DNA of 64,000 bases. It comes from Owenia fusiformis (Eukaryota > Annelida > Polychaeta > Sabellida > Oweniidae). Positions 1 through 11,400 of the stretch are shown here, in pieces. The notes under the pieces are model-generated. The model did no database searches. It was not told where the DNA came from and saw nothing but the letters and a program-made list of their open reading frames with translations. The position numbers and the translations under genes are program-made. Each line of letters begins with the position of its first letter. Within the stretch, counting starts at the first letter, position 1. The stretch is from assembly GCA_903813345.2 (NCBI GenBank), contig CAIIXF020000002.1:5682001-5746000 (forward strand), read 5' to 3'.

Positions 1-248
1 TATCGGTTGTTCACCATGAACCATCGAATAAATGGTAAAATGTTGCAATTAATTTCACAGATAATGAACTACTCGGTCACCATTTATCGTATTGATAAAA
101 TAGATACAGATGCAAGACTCCCCCCGAAAAAAATATTTCGAAGGACAGCTATGTCGTATGCATTTGATACATTCTAAATATCGAAACATGTTATTTATCT
201 TTAATTCATTGTCAAGAATTTGTTTGATAACATAAGAAAATATATCAC

Positions 249-3200
249 CTCTACAAGGTGCACCTTCATATCCGGTGTGACATGCGCAGTCATAGCGTGT
301 CACGTGGTTTATACAAACTCCATTTTGTCCACATGGGGAGTCGCCAGTTTCAGAATCTGCTTCGCGGAGACACGGTATCATATTCAATTCTGCAATATAA
401 AAATACCTCGACAATGGGATTACCAGTTTATCCTATATTGTGTGTTCTTTGTAAATTCATCAATAGGTTAGAGAAAATTCTTGGATGGTGTTTTATATTC
501 TGACAATTTATGATCTATCAGTATTATTCCCAATTTTCGTTATAGCTCAAAGTAATGTTCAAGATCTTTTTGCATTGTTGTTATTAATTTTCCGAGCAGC
601 ACCTTTCCTGGTAAGTAGATTGGGTGTATTTTATTCTCAGTGATTGTGCTCTGGTGTTAAATGTTTTTTTTGCTACTTCATGTCATGACACGCCACATGT
701 ATTATTCATGTATATTATTCAGTCCGTATAATAGATCCAAGATGAAAGATTAAATTCTGTTTTGTTGTGTTAAAATCCGACAACATCCTCTATAAAGACT
801 CACAATATACTACAACATCATATCATGTTTGACGGCCAATCAAATGACATCTTTAGGGGTAATTCTGTTGGACTATTCTACTTATAATATTTTTCACATG
901 ATGTCCGACGGTCAAAAAATCAATTTCTTTTCTCATTCGGCCGTATTCCTGAGCTTTTCAGCCATATATAATACATTTTGTCTATGACTTATCTTCACCT
1001 CCTTCCTTTCGTCAAAAAGCGGAGCAGAATCATGTCCAATTACATTTTCTTCAGATTAATTCTCTAAATTTCAAAATGGTGGATGATTCGAAAAAATATC
1101 ATGACATGACAAGTCTTTATATCTTGTAAACTTGACCATCATACTTGAGATTGTTAATTACATTTTTTACATTATGTGAAATTACATAAGTTTAGATTAG
1201 TTTGTAAACTGGATTATCACATTTGAATCTGTTTATTTATAATTTTGGATATTTATCACCCCTTCAAAAATTAAACTATAGTTCATTCATGGAATTCTGG
1301 AAGATTCTTGGAACTCTGACGTCACTTGAACAGAGGGTGAGAAGAAACTTTTCTCAAGAAAATGGCCGAGTTTCTTACTGTATTTGGGTCAAATTTCGAG
1401 AATCTACCTACTGACTAGGAGAATATGCACACATTTGACTTCAAAAAATAAGTCATGTAAATATGAGTAAGTAGACCAAATGATTTTATTGGGAGATTTG
1501 AATTGTATCACAAACGAACCTAATTCACAATTCTTCCCTGTGAAGCCTGGTGGGCATATACAGCTATAGTCTCTACTACCTTCTCCGCCAGTGCATTGTC
1601 CATTATTCATACATGGGAATGAAAGACACCTAGATTCTGTAACATCAACAAACTGGTGTAAGCTAAAGGAGGATTTAAAAATGAATAACAACTATGTAAT
1701 TATATGGGAACCTTTCCTCCACACTTCAGAAACGATAGTATAACAATTAATAAAATGCATAATATACAGCTGTTAGTAGCTGTTAGGTTTACTTCACTAG
1801 TGAATCTAATTTTACATACCAACTTGGCATTCTGGTCCACTATAGCCTGGGTAACAAAGACATCTGTATGCACCATGTTCATTGATACATTCTCCATTGA
1901 TACACGGGTCAGGATTGCAATAATTGATTGCTGAATTTAACAGAATGTTTGATTACAGAGTAGCATAGACAATTAGACATTTTACATGCCACTAGCCAGG
2001 GGGGGTTCGATGGGTCCCCCCGGCCAAAAATTATTTCAAAATCATGCAGTTTTTCACCATTCTGAGCCCTTTTTAAGTGATTTTGCCATTTACGCCATTT
2101 TTCGACCAAAATTGTTCAAAAAGTGAACCCCCCTTGGCAAATCCTGGATACGGTACTGAATAGCTTCTTTCTCGAGGTACTGTAGTTATCGTTTAGTTTA
2201 TGGGATGTCGCATCGGAAAATATATGTATATGTAAACTTTAAGGAGAAAGAATTGGGGAAATAAAAAATGTTTGTCTTTTTACCATCCGTGTCAAGATTG
2301 AAATCATATTACGAATAAACTATAAATTATTTCCAAAGAACATGTGTAAGTTTCTATAGATTTATCATAAAAAATATAACATATTTACAAAACTTTTTGG
2401 CATGGGGAGACGGCTATCTATCAATAAAAAGGTTGCGTAATTGTATACAAAAGAAACCATTACGTAGCCATTGTATAATATTACGCAATGAAAGCGTAAA
2501 ATCCTAATTATGCAAGCTTTTATAATACACATTTTATTGAAGTCTGCTTATATGTTCTGCATTTGTTTGTACGAGTATATATATCGAACTTTGTGTAATG
2601 AATATGTCGATTTATGTAAATGTCGAGAGTACTTGCAGTCTCTTGCATTTTTGCATTTTGCATTGTGTGAAAGGGGGCAAACCACTGCTCCATCTTATTT
2701 TTGATCAGAGCTGAATGAACGATCTTATATGTTTGAACTAAGTGCCAACGACAACTTGGAACACAATTAAGTCGTACCTACTGCACAGTCGCTTCCAGTG
2801 AAACCAGGATAGCACTGACACTGACACGTCTGGGACGGACCACATTCACCATACAAGCAAGATTGGGAACACGTCCTCTCTGAAGAAAATAATCATATAA
2901 TAATTTGTAGATATTTGTATAATGAATGAAAATTACATGCTATATTAGACTATATGTGCATCACATTGCAATGATAAATGAAAAGTTCATGGCATTTGCC
3001 GCTCAACACTCAGAAATAGATGGGAAAGCATGCTAACTCATACAAAAATCTAAATACATATTTCGAATATATATTATCTAAAATAATATTTGGGTGTTTA
3101 TTTTCAAAGAAAAAAAGTTCACCACATCTTCTTCCGCTATATCCCCTCCAACATGCACATCTGTACGTGGGTCCAGAAAGATGACAATTCCCATTAATAC

Positions 3201-6200
3201 AGGACAATGCGGGTGTTCGACAGTCACTACAAACTAAATAGAACACGTAAATACTACATTTTCATCCCCTTATATTATTAAATCTTGTTCAGAAAAGTGA
3301 TATTATGAAATGACAGTGTAGGTTCATGTCACATATCCCGAGACGAGCTCATTATCATCATACACTAATTAAATACTGTTAATATTATGCCCTCTGAAAC
3401 TTTGCCAACGCTTTGAATATTAGAAACAAATCGTTTTAAAATGGTTCAATTTAATTACTAGATAATTTGCTTAGATTTCACCAAGCTCATGTGATTTAAT
3501 ACCACTCCATTAGGTATAATGAGTTATGTAAAAAGGAGCAGGGAAAGTATCGCAACAGACTTTTGATAATTTTGACAGTTGATAATTTTTTTGTGAGTAG
3601 TTTCTGGCTGTAAAAAGTAAATGCTTGGGAAAAGCGAATCTATAATCTTCAAGAAAAGTTCAAAGAATAGTTTCCAGATCAATCGGATTATCTTATAATC
3701 CATGTTTAATCCACCCATCAACAAGCTTTTTCAAAATACATTCGTCATTTTCACCATCGTCCCTCATTTTTTTTACAATTTTTCATGCAAAGTTACATTG
3801 TACTTGAACACATGTTTCATCAAGTAAAATATGTAAGGAACTCCATGAAGTTTGTTTTTGAGTTTTTTTTGAAAAAATGAACCTCTTAAAATGCATGTTT
3901 ACAAAAATAATTTAGGAGTGATGTAAAAGATGGCAATGTTTTTCAATAATAACATGCATAGGTGGGTGAATTACTCATGTGTGTTGTGTTTTAATCCTGC
4001 ATTCACTGACTGAGTTAGCCTATTGAAAAATCATAGAGATTAATAATACAAACAGTAATACTATGAATACTTCTACTTCAAGCTCAAATAGCGCTTTCAG
4101 GGTCCTGTGTTGAAATACTAGATCACCTTATGTGCATGAATTTTCAAGAGAAACCATCAGTGCAAGCAATTAAATGAAAGCATCACACGAACATCCGAAT
4201 AGTACTAAAGTGGTGAAAAATTGCAGGATGTTGACAGAAAATGTGCCTAGGGGAGAGGGTCGTCTCTCAACCCCCCTCCCCCTCCCTGGTCACGGGACTA
4301 ATACATGTGATATGGCAAAGTCCAATTCATAGATTAAGTTTCCCTTGCAGTCTTGTTGGCATTTTTATTAGAGTTCATGTTTTGTTTATGTTAATGGGTG
4401 AGTGGAAGACCCTTGGGTGGGAATCGAATATAAAATGTTTTCTAAAATATATATTTGAAATACTTTGTGTATGTACAGTCACAAACTCTATGCAACATTA
4501 CTTAGTAATGGGGCAACACCCCAACTCAACTGAGTGAATGTGTAAACCATATAAGGAACAAAAAACATTACATAAAACAAACTCAGCATGCAAACATGTA
4601 AAACTGGCATGGCAAAACAATAGATTGTGAAACTGAATAATAAAAGCACATACGACTAGAAAACAAGGGATTAAGGACCTGTTAAAATGACATGAATGGG
4701 GATTGGTCAATATGAATAGTAGAAATATGAAAAATGTGAAAAATTTACATTTAGTATTGATCATGAACATTAGAGAGGTTACACAGGCTCGTAGGCAGGT
4801 AGAGGGGGAAAGATAAAGGGAGCTGCTGCTCCCCCAAGAGATTCTTTCAAAATGATGCAGTTTCTCACCAATCTGAGCACTTCGCATGATTTTTTAGCCA
4901 AAACTGTCAAAAAGTTCATCCCTAGGCAAAAGCTTTGCCAATGGTAGAACTGCTCCTACCCCTTGGCTGGCTACAGACTGTGTAAAACACTTGTGTGAGA
5001 ACTTGAACATGAACGAGTACTGTTATGACCCCCAGTAATGTTGTCCATCTCTCAACTGGTTTAACTGGGGACCATTACATCAATTGGCATTATATCAATC
5101 AGGCAAAAAGAGGCCAGTGATGTGAAAATAGTCAATAGCACGGTGTTATAGCATGACGGTTACGCCACCTCTGAAAACGAGGTTGGACAGCTACGTTCAC
5201 TGATTTATCCAATAAAATGGCCGCGATGGAAGAGAAAACTAAGGTTGGCGCATTATTTTCTACTTCTGTGTATCAATGAAAGGATGAACGATTTATGTAA
5301 GAATCGCATTCGGTGATACTTTCAGTAATGTATATTTTGAACGTAGCCTTTGCAAATTGATGCCCGGGGATAACATGAAATAAGAGAAAAACTGTCGAGT
5401 TTGAAATTCAAAACTACACAAAAATTTAGTAATTTGTTTATTTTTGTTTTTGTTGTTAGGGCATGGTCTACATTGCCTAAAAACCTTGTGGTATATAGAT
5501 GTAACCTACATACGATCATACAAAGCCAATTGAGCATTGGAAACCACCTAATATGTTCTACTCAAGCCATAATAATGTATTTTGAATTTGCAGTAGTTAT
5601 ACACAGTTTACTTATACTTACAGTTAATATTTTGAGTGGCTCATGGACTGAGACAACACGAGAATGGATCAAAACTTATAAACTTTGATATCTCAGTCGG
5701 TAGGTTTACAGATTATATTCTGTTTCTTGTAGACCACCTGGCAGATTTGACCCAGTCTTTATAACCATCCATATATACGTCACCGAATGGAACTAGTTTA
5801 AAAGGAAATCTTATCTGTGAATATTGCCTACAGGCGAGAAAGAGGACATGCTGCCTTTCCCATCCGCCATTTTTTGTTATCGTTACCGCAAAATTTTGCA
5901 AATCGCCTTGACGTAACCGTCATGCTATAACACCGTGAATAGGGGACCATAAGTTTACACATTCCATGTGTACGTTCATCAAAATAGTGCGATCTTAACC
6001 TCCCTAATAACTGAAATTGTTGACTCAACCAATAGAATCATTCTATGTTTGTCTATATTTGTTCACATTAATATGGAAGAAAATCGGACATTTTGCTAAA
6101 AAGATGTTATTGTAAATCTTAGAAATAAGAAAAAAAGGTAGTATACACCACACACTCAATGGTATTGATTGTGGTTTTCAGAGACTCTCAATAGGGACTT

Positions 6201-7413
6201 TAAGCTTGCAATGTTTTTCACAACCTAAATGTGAATGGAAAATATTTAGCGATGCATTTGTATGGGCGATTGGTCATAGGTTGGCGTTTCGATTTTCTAT
6301 GCAAGCTTAATCTCCCTAATGTTAACATTAAGGTAAGAGTGTATGTTACTCATAACATTTTCTTAGGATAACATTTCTTGAATTGATGAATATGCAAAAA
6401 TTATTCTTAGCATATCATCCTTCATTTCATTATTTGAATAATCAATCTGGAGATAAACTCAAATAAGGAAGTGTGTTAGAATACATCATCATATAGAAAC
6501 ATGTTCAATGTTTTTTCAGAAGCTGGATCAAAATATTTGTCTTACTAAAATTATTGGCAAAGGTATGATGTACTAAATTCTTGTACTGTATTTATGATTT
6601 TAATAGCACTGTACCTCCTGAATCATTACTGATAAACAAGATACAGAAAACCTGTTCAAAGTAAATGCTATAATAAGGCATCATAGAAATTATCATAAAG
6701 AGAGGTATTTAGAATTTCTTAGCAACTAACACACACACACAGGTTTAACTGCACTCAAACATTAAACAGTCAACTTGACAGGTATTCAGAATTTTTTGGG
6801 AAATGCTGCGGTTATGCTCCATTGATTAAACAGGGGATCAAACAGCAGGGGATCAAACAAGTCCAACCATTCATTTATGAAAACATTTTGAACTAACTTT
6901 ATGGCACACTAATGACATCTTATATGAGTGTGCTGTACTAAAAGCATAGCCCCATTGGATCCCCTTATATTGGATTATCATAATCCTAATCCACGAGGAG
7001 TTCCTTATATATTTTAAGTGATGAAACATGTGTTCAAGTACAATGTAACTTTGCATGAAAATTGTAAAAAAAAATGAGGGACGATGGTGAAAATGACGAT
7101 TGTATTTTGAAAAAAAAGCTTGTTGATGGGTGGATTAAACATGGCTTATGAGATAATCCAATTGATCTTGAAACCATTCTTTGAATTTTTCTTAAAGATT
7201 ATACACTGGCCTTTCATATGCATTCATTTTTGTACAGCCAGAAACTACTAGAAAAAAATTATTTACTGTCAAAAATCTGTTGCGATACTTTCCCTCGCTC
7301 TTTAAATAGCAAAGGGGATAATTACCTGTACATTTCATATTATAAATAGAATATTTACCTGTTCTTATAATGACGATGACATACATTATGGCGAATGCAT
7401 AATGTCTAGACAT
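249..7413 (-). CDS. EGF-repeat extracellular protein, N-terminal part (continues past the left edge)
   Basis: Six exons are visible in transcription order: 7359-7413, 3123-3233, 2778-2879, 1820-1930, 1520-1636, 249-389. The first encodes a signal peptide (starts [12 protein letters not shown]) and ends in phase 1. Each later exon is one six-cysteine EGF module, is phase 1 at both ends, and has good AG/GT borders. Typical stretches are [26 protein letters not shown] and [10 protein letters not shown]. The first-exon length (55 nt) and phase equal those of the neighbouring gene at 8464-15839. No calcium-binding EGF consensus (D-x-D/N-E) is obvious. The 249-389 module has an unusually long Cys1-Cys2 spacing. 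The roughly 4 kb intron after the signal-peptide exon is full of repeats, so joining that exon to the EGF exons is an inference; the EGF chain itself is solid. The 3' end lies outside the window. Likely a secreted or cell-surface adhesion or recognition protein; exact role unknown. Confidence 0.7.
1990..2150 (+). repeat. Dispersed interspersed repeat, copy 1
   Basis: Shares a block of about 150 bp with 4790-4975 in the same orientation: TTTCAAAATCATGCAGTTTT, CACCATTCTGAGC, then CAAAATTGTTCAAAAAGT. Sits between two EGF exons. Confidence 0.55.
3530..3845 (+). repeat. Dispersed repeat, inverted partner of 6985-7316
   Basis: About 310 bp nearly the same as the reverse complement of 6985-7316, from GGGAAAGTATCGCAACAGA through TTTCATGCAAAGTTACATTG to AAGGAACTCC. 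Both lie in the large intron of the EGF gene and could form a 3-kb-looped hairpin or be ends of one large element. Confidence 0.7.
4790..4975 (+). repeat. Dispersed interspersed repeat, copy 2
   Basis: Matches 1990-2150 with differences (TTTCAAAATGATGCAGTTTC, CACCAATCTGAGCAC, CCAAAACTGTCAAAAAGTTC). No coding capacity. Confidence 0.55.
5139..5937. mobile_element. DNA transposon, non-autonomous, copy 1, with target duplication AATAG
   Basis: Perfect 26-bp terminal inverted repeats begin CACGGTGTTATAGCATGACG at 5139 and end at 5937. Both sides are flanked by AATAG (5134-5138 and 5938-5942), which fits a 5-bp target duplication. It is 799 bp long with no transposase frame. A second copy in the opposite orientation starts at 62855. 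Confidence 0.8.
6985..7316 (-). repeat. Dispersed repeat, inverted partner of 3530-3845
   Basis: Reverse complement of the repeat at 3530-3845, with scattered differences. Its outer end lies about 45 bases beyond the donor of the signal-peptide exon (7359). Confidence 0.7.
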
Positions 7414-8463
7414 GCTGAAACAGTAAAATAAATCAGTTGAGTATTTTTGAAATCTTGAGTTCACACGGAGAACTGTATCATTTTACAGTCTGAAAAATGT
7501 TGACAATTCAGAATCATTCGACAAACATAAAACCTATACATACAAATACACTTGAGATTATAGTGACCTACCTGTTTCCTGTTTATTTCAGTAAAATGTG
7601 ACTTCTTTAATTAGTTAGAAGTAGGATGAAAAATTCATATCGATGTGTATTAAGAGATATTTAGAGAATATATATCATAATGAATCCAAAATAGGCAATC
7701 CATGTCTTTATTTTAATCTCTGGGTCAAAGGTCAACATTTATGTCTAATTAAGGCGATTAAGAGCAATAGCTGCTAAAATGTGTTATACGTGTATTTATT
7801 GTACTGCAGATTGTCTTTTGCTTTAGCCAGTTTTCTTTCTTCATTCCTCCTGCTAAATTTTCTCGCCAATTGGAAAAGCGTATGATTAGGAGATTACATT
7901 GTTAATTTACAAATGTGTCTCGGATAATCGGAAATTATGTCAACTTTTGTCTAGGTCCGACTCCAAGTCAAATCATCATTTTTTCAATTATCTTCATCAT
8001 TTTCAAAACTTTTGACAATTCGAGAGTGTCGTGCCATCCATTTTTGACTACTCTTACAGATTTTAAAATATGAACAAAAACGTTCTCCAAACTCAAAACT
8101 AAAATTAGGTCAACATAAAAAATATTTTCTTACGATTTATTGCTAATTGAATAAAAACAATTACTTACATTCACACAGCATAGTATTTTGATGTTGATGG
8201 GCAATTAACAGGCACAATTTAAAATAAATTTCAATAATAATTAATAAACACATGAATAGTGCCAATTTTCGGAGTGATAAACAACAAATTCGAGAGGTCG
8301 AGTGGTTTTTATCTTAATTTGACGTATTGATATTAATTGTTTATATAGTAGCATTTATCAAAAACAATCGGGGAATATCCTGAGTAACCTTTTACTATTT
8401 TTACCAACAGGATCAAGTACCAAGAGGTGGATTCAATATTTATGTGCAAGTAAATGACTTGAC
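7414..8463. other. Intergenic: EGF gene to secreted HYR/sushi gene
   Basis: About 1 kb, AT-rich. Both genes are on the minus strand, so this holds the 3' UTR of one and the promoter of the other. A CAG acceptor just before the ATG at 7413 suggests a spliced 5' UTR exon could lie here. I see no further coding sequence. Confidence 0.4.
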
Positions 8464-11400
8464 TTAAGGTGTAGTCTCTTTAAAAATACATTCGTCTATA
8501 TTCTTTGCACCTTTGCATGGTGTTGTTGTGTTAACAGGACAATGTAAACAAAACGTTTGTCCTTCGTCAGGTTGGTAGAAGCCACGATGACAAATGTTGC
8601 AGCGATGATTCCGATAAAATGTTCCCCTTTGACATCGAGCTGAAATATTGAAACATATGCCGTTGAAAAGCTGTAAATATGTTGGGAACTTGATTATGAG
8701 TTAAACAATATGAAAGTCTACAACATTTATCCTGTGAAAATAACATGAACAAATACTGAGCATTGACAACGTTGTCGGTAAAAAAGAGGCGTGCCTTGTT
8801 TTTTTGGATATACGATTATGCGCAATTAATACATACAACATAATGTGAGGTCATTTCCATCGACAGCGTAACCGACTGGACATTCGACGTACGAGTCTGA
8901 TGTGTAACTTGACGTTACAATGGTGGTGTTGTTTATTTCCATGGAAAGAAGCGTCTCATTTTGCTCGCTGATATATGCTGATGCCACTTTGATTGCATTT
9001 ATAAAGTATTCGTAACTTGTACCTGTACAATAATCAATCGTTACACTATTTCTATATGTCATTTCTTTAGAACGCCAAATCGAAATCAATTAAGAGCATC
9101 GAGTTTTTGAGTCTAGGTAAGTATGCGACGCCAGTTTCAAATTTTACACATAATTTTGTCTTCATTTAGTGTGCAGGGTTGTCAAATATTCTATGACATG
9201 ATTATTGCTATAAAAAGGTGTATATCAAACAAATAAGTTGGAACATTGTAATGATTTATTGAAAATAATACCAACCTATATAATGTACTGTAATGGTTAT
9301 TTCAAGGTTACTTGTCACCGAAGGCCCCGAACCATTGTTTTTCCGTGTTCCTGGTTCTACATGTATGCCAACAGCCGGTATGCATGTTTCAAAGAGACAT
9401 GGCATATGTTCTTTAAATTCAAGAAGCTTGTCATGTATGGACGAGTTAACAATGGCTATGTCACTCCTAACGAATTGACCATCCAATGAAAAAGATAAGA
9501 AAACTGCCAATCCACGCGACTTTGTTGTCCCTTTGCGATGAAATATAAAAAATTATGTCATACATTTTATATTTTCGTATAAACAATTTCATGCTTGTAT
9601 AATTGAAAGGATTGGTATCGATATGGAGAATTGACTTCAACAATGTTTTTCTCTTAAACCAATCATTGAAAACATTCTGTAATAAACACGGTATTTTATG
9701 TAATGTTGACTGATTGTCAAAAATTTAATGCGAAAATGATTTAGAAATATTTTATATAACTGTTTTTGTTAACATTCTTTGTTTCTTAGTGAAATTATTT
9801 TTGCCCCTTTCTACCAATTCTTAAGAATGAAATAAAATGTCTTTCCGAACCTTATTGGAACAACATAGCATATACAACATGTTTCTAGACCTCTCAATAT
9901 TGCTATACAAAGGAATTTTGGGTTGATTTAAAAAAGTATTCAAAAAATTAAAACAAAATCCCCCCCAAATAAATAAAAAATCAAGATAAACCTTTTATTT
10001 CATTAACAAAATACTTTTTTAAAATCAACCAAAATTTCCTTTGTACAATTGCAATATTGAGAGACCTAAACATGTTGTATTTATGTCGTTTTGTTCCAAT
10101 GAGGTTCGGAAAGCTGTTTCATTTCAATATCGAAACATGATACCGGGACAAAATAAGTGTTTGATGTGTTTTTTAAAACAATATAAATGAAAGTATATAT
10201 ATATTTTTCAAATTATATTTTTACCATTCAAAAGATGACCATTAAATTGACGATTTGTTAATTTTTTATATTTTTTTATGACTGTTTTAAGAGAAACGTA
10301 TGTTCAAAAAGTTCTCCATATCGATACCACTCGTTTGAGTTTGAAATACCTGTGCATTCTGGAAGGCGTTCGGGATCCCCACTGGTTTCTTCAAGTTGCC
10401 AAGAAAAGTTAGTTGGAGCTCCACAGAATATGTTCCTCTTAATTTCGACGCTGAAGCCAAACCCTCGATTGCACCCAACCGTACATTCAATACCCTTGTT
10501 GGGCGCGGGTATGTTCGGGTTACATCTGATGAATCCATTCGATGGCTGTTTAAGTGATCTGCAAACTATAATGACAAAATAAGTAATATGAAAACATATC
10601 CATAATTCAGATAAATTATCAATTTCTACTCATTGGGCAGAAACTGGATTGCCAAAAACATAAACAATGGTTGAGTGGCATTTGAATCAGCTTGTTCAAA
10701 ATATACGTAATGTAAGTTTACTTCAACACGTCTTCACCTATAAGTTTTATCTTGAATCCATTTGCTTTTGTACCAATACTCAATCACTTTCTTACCTGGG
10801 CAGTCGTTCTTGCAATTTTGATGTTCAGATTTATCTCCTACGCAGTCGATTCCGCCATTAGCTGGTTCCGGATAAGTACATGTTCTAAATCTTTCTCGAG
10901 TACCATTTCCACATTCTTTATTGCAATCTGACCATTCACTCCAAAATGTCCATCCGCCATTAACTAGAATTATAAACAATGATTTAAAAGATGATATTAT
11001 TACATAAGATAAGAATGAGCTTATAGTAAATAGGTGGTAAGTTATTTCCCAATTATCGTGCATACAAATACATATTTCAAATTTTCTTCGTTTTTACTTT
11101 TTTTCAAAACAATGAAAAGGTATGAACAAAAACAACGAAATCAGTTACCCATTTGCTGTTCGCATAGGTCTCCTCTGAAACCATCAGTACAAAAGCATGT
11201 GTAGTTGTTATTCACTGATTTGCAGGTACTTCCGAATTCACATTTATGTTCAAAACATTGATCTATTAGTGTTTCTTGTGAGTGTTCTGAAATGCAGAAG
11301 AACAATTTTAGGGCATCCCAGAGTAGTTTGACAAATCGTGAATCCTTTGAAATACAAGCTGACTCGATATCATGTATGACAGTAAGCGATACAATATGGC

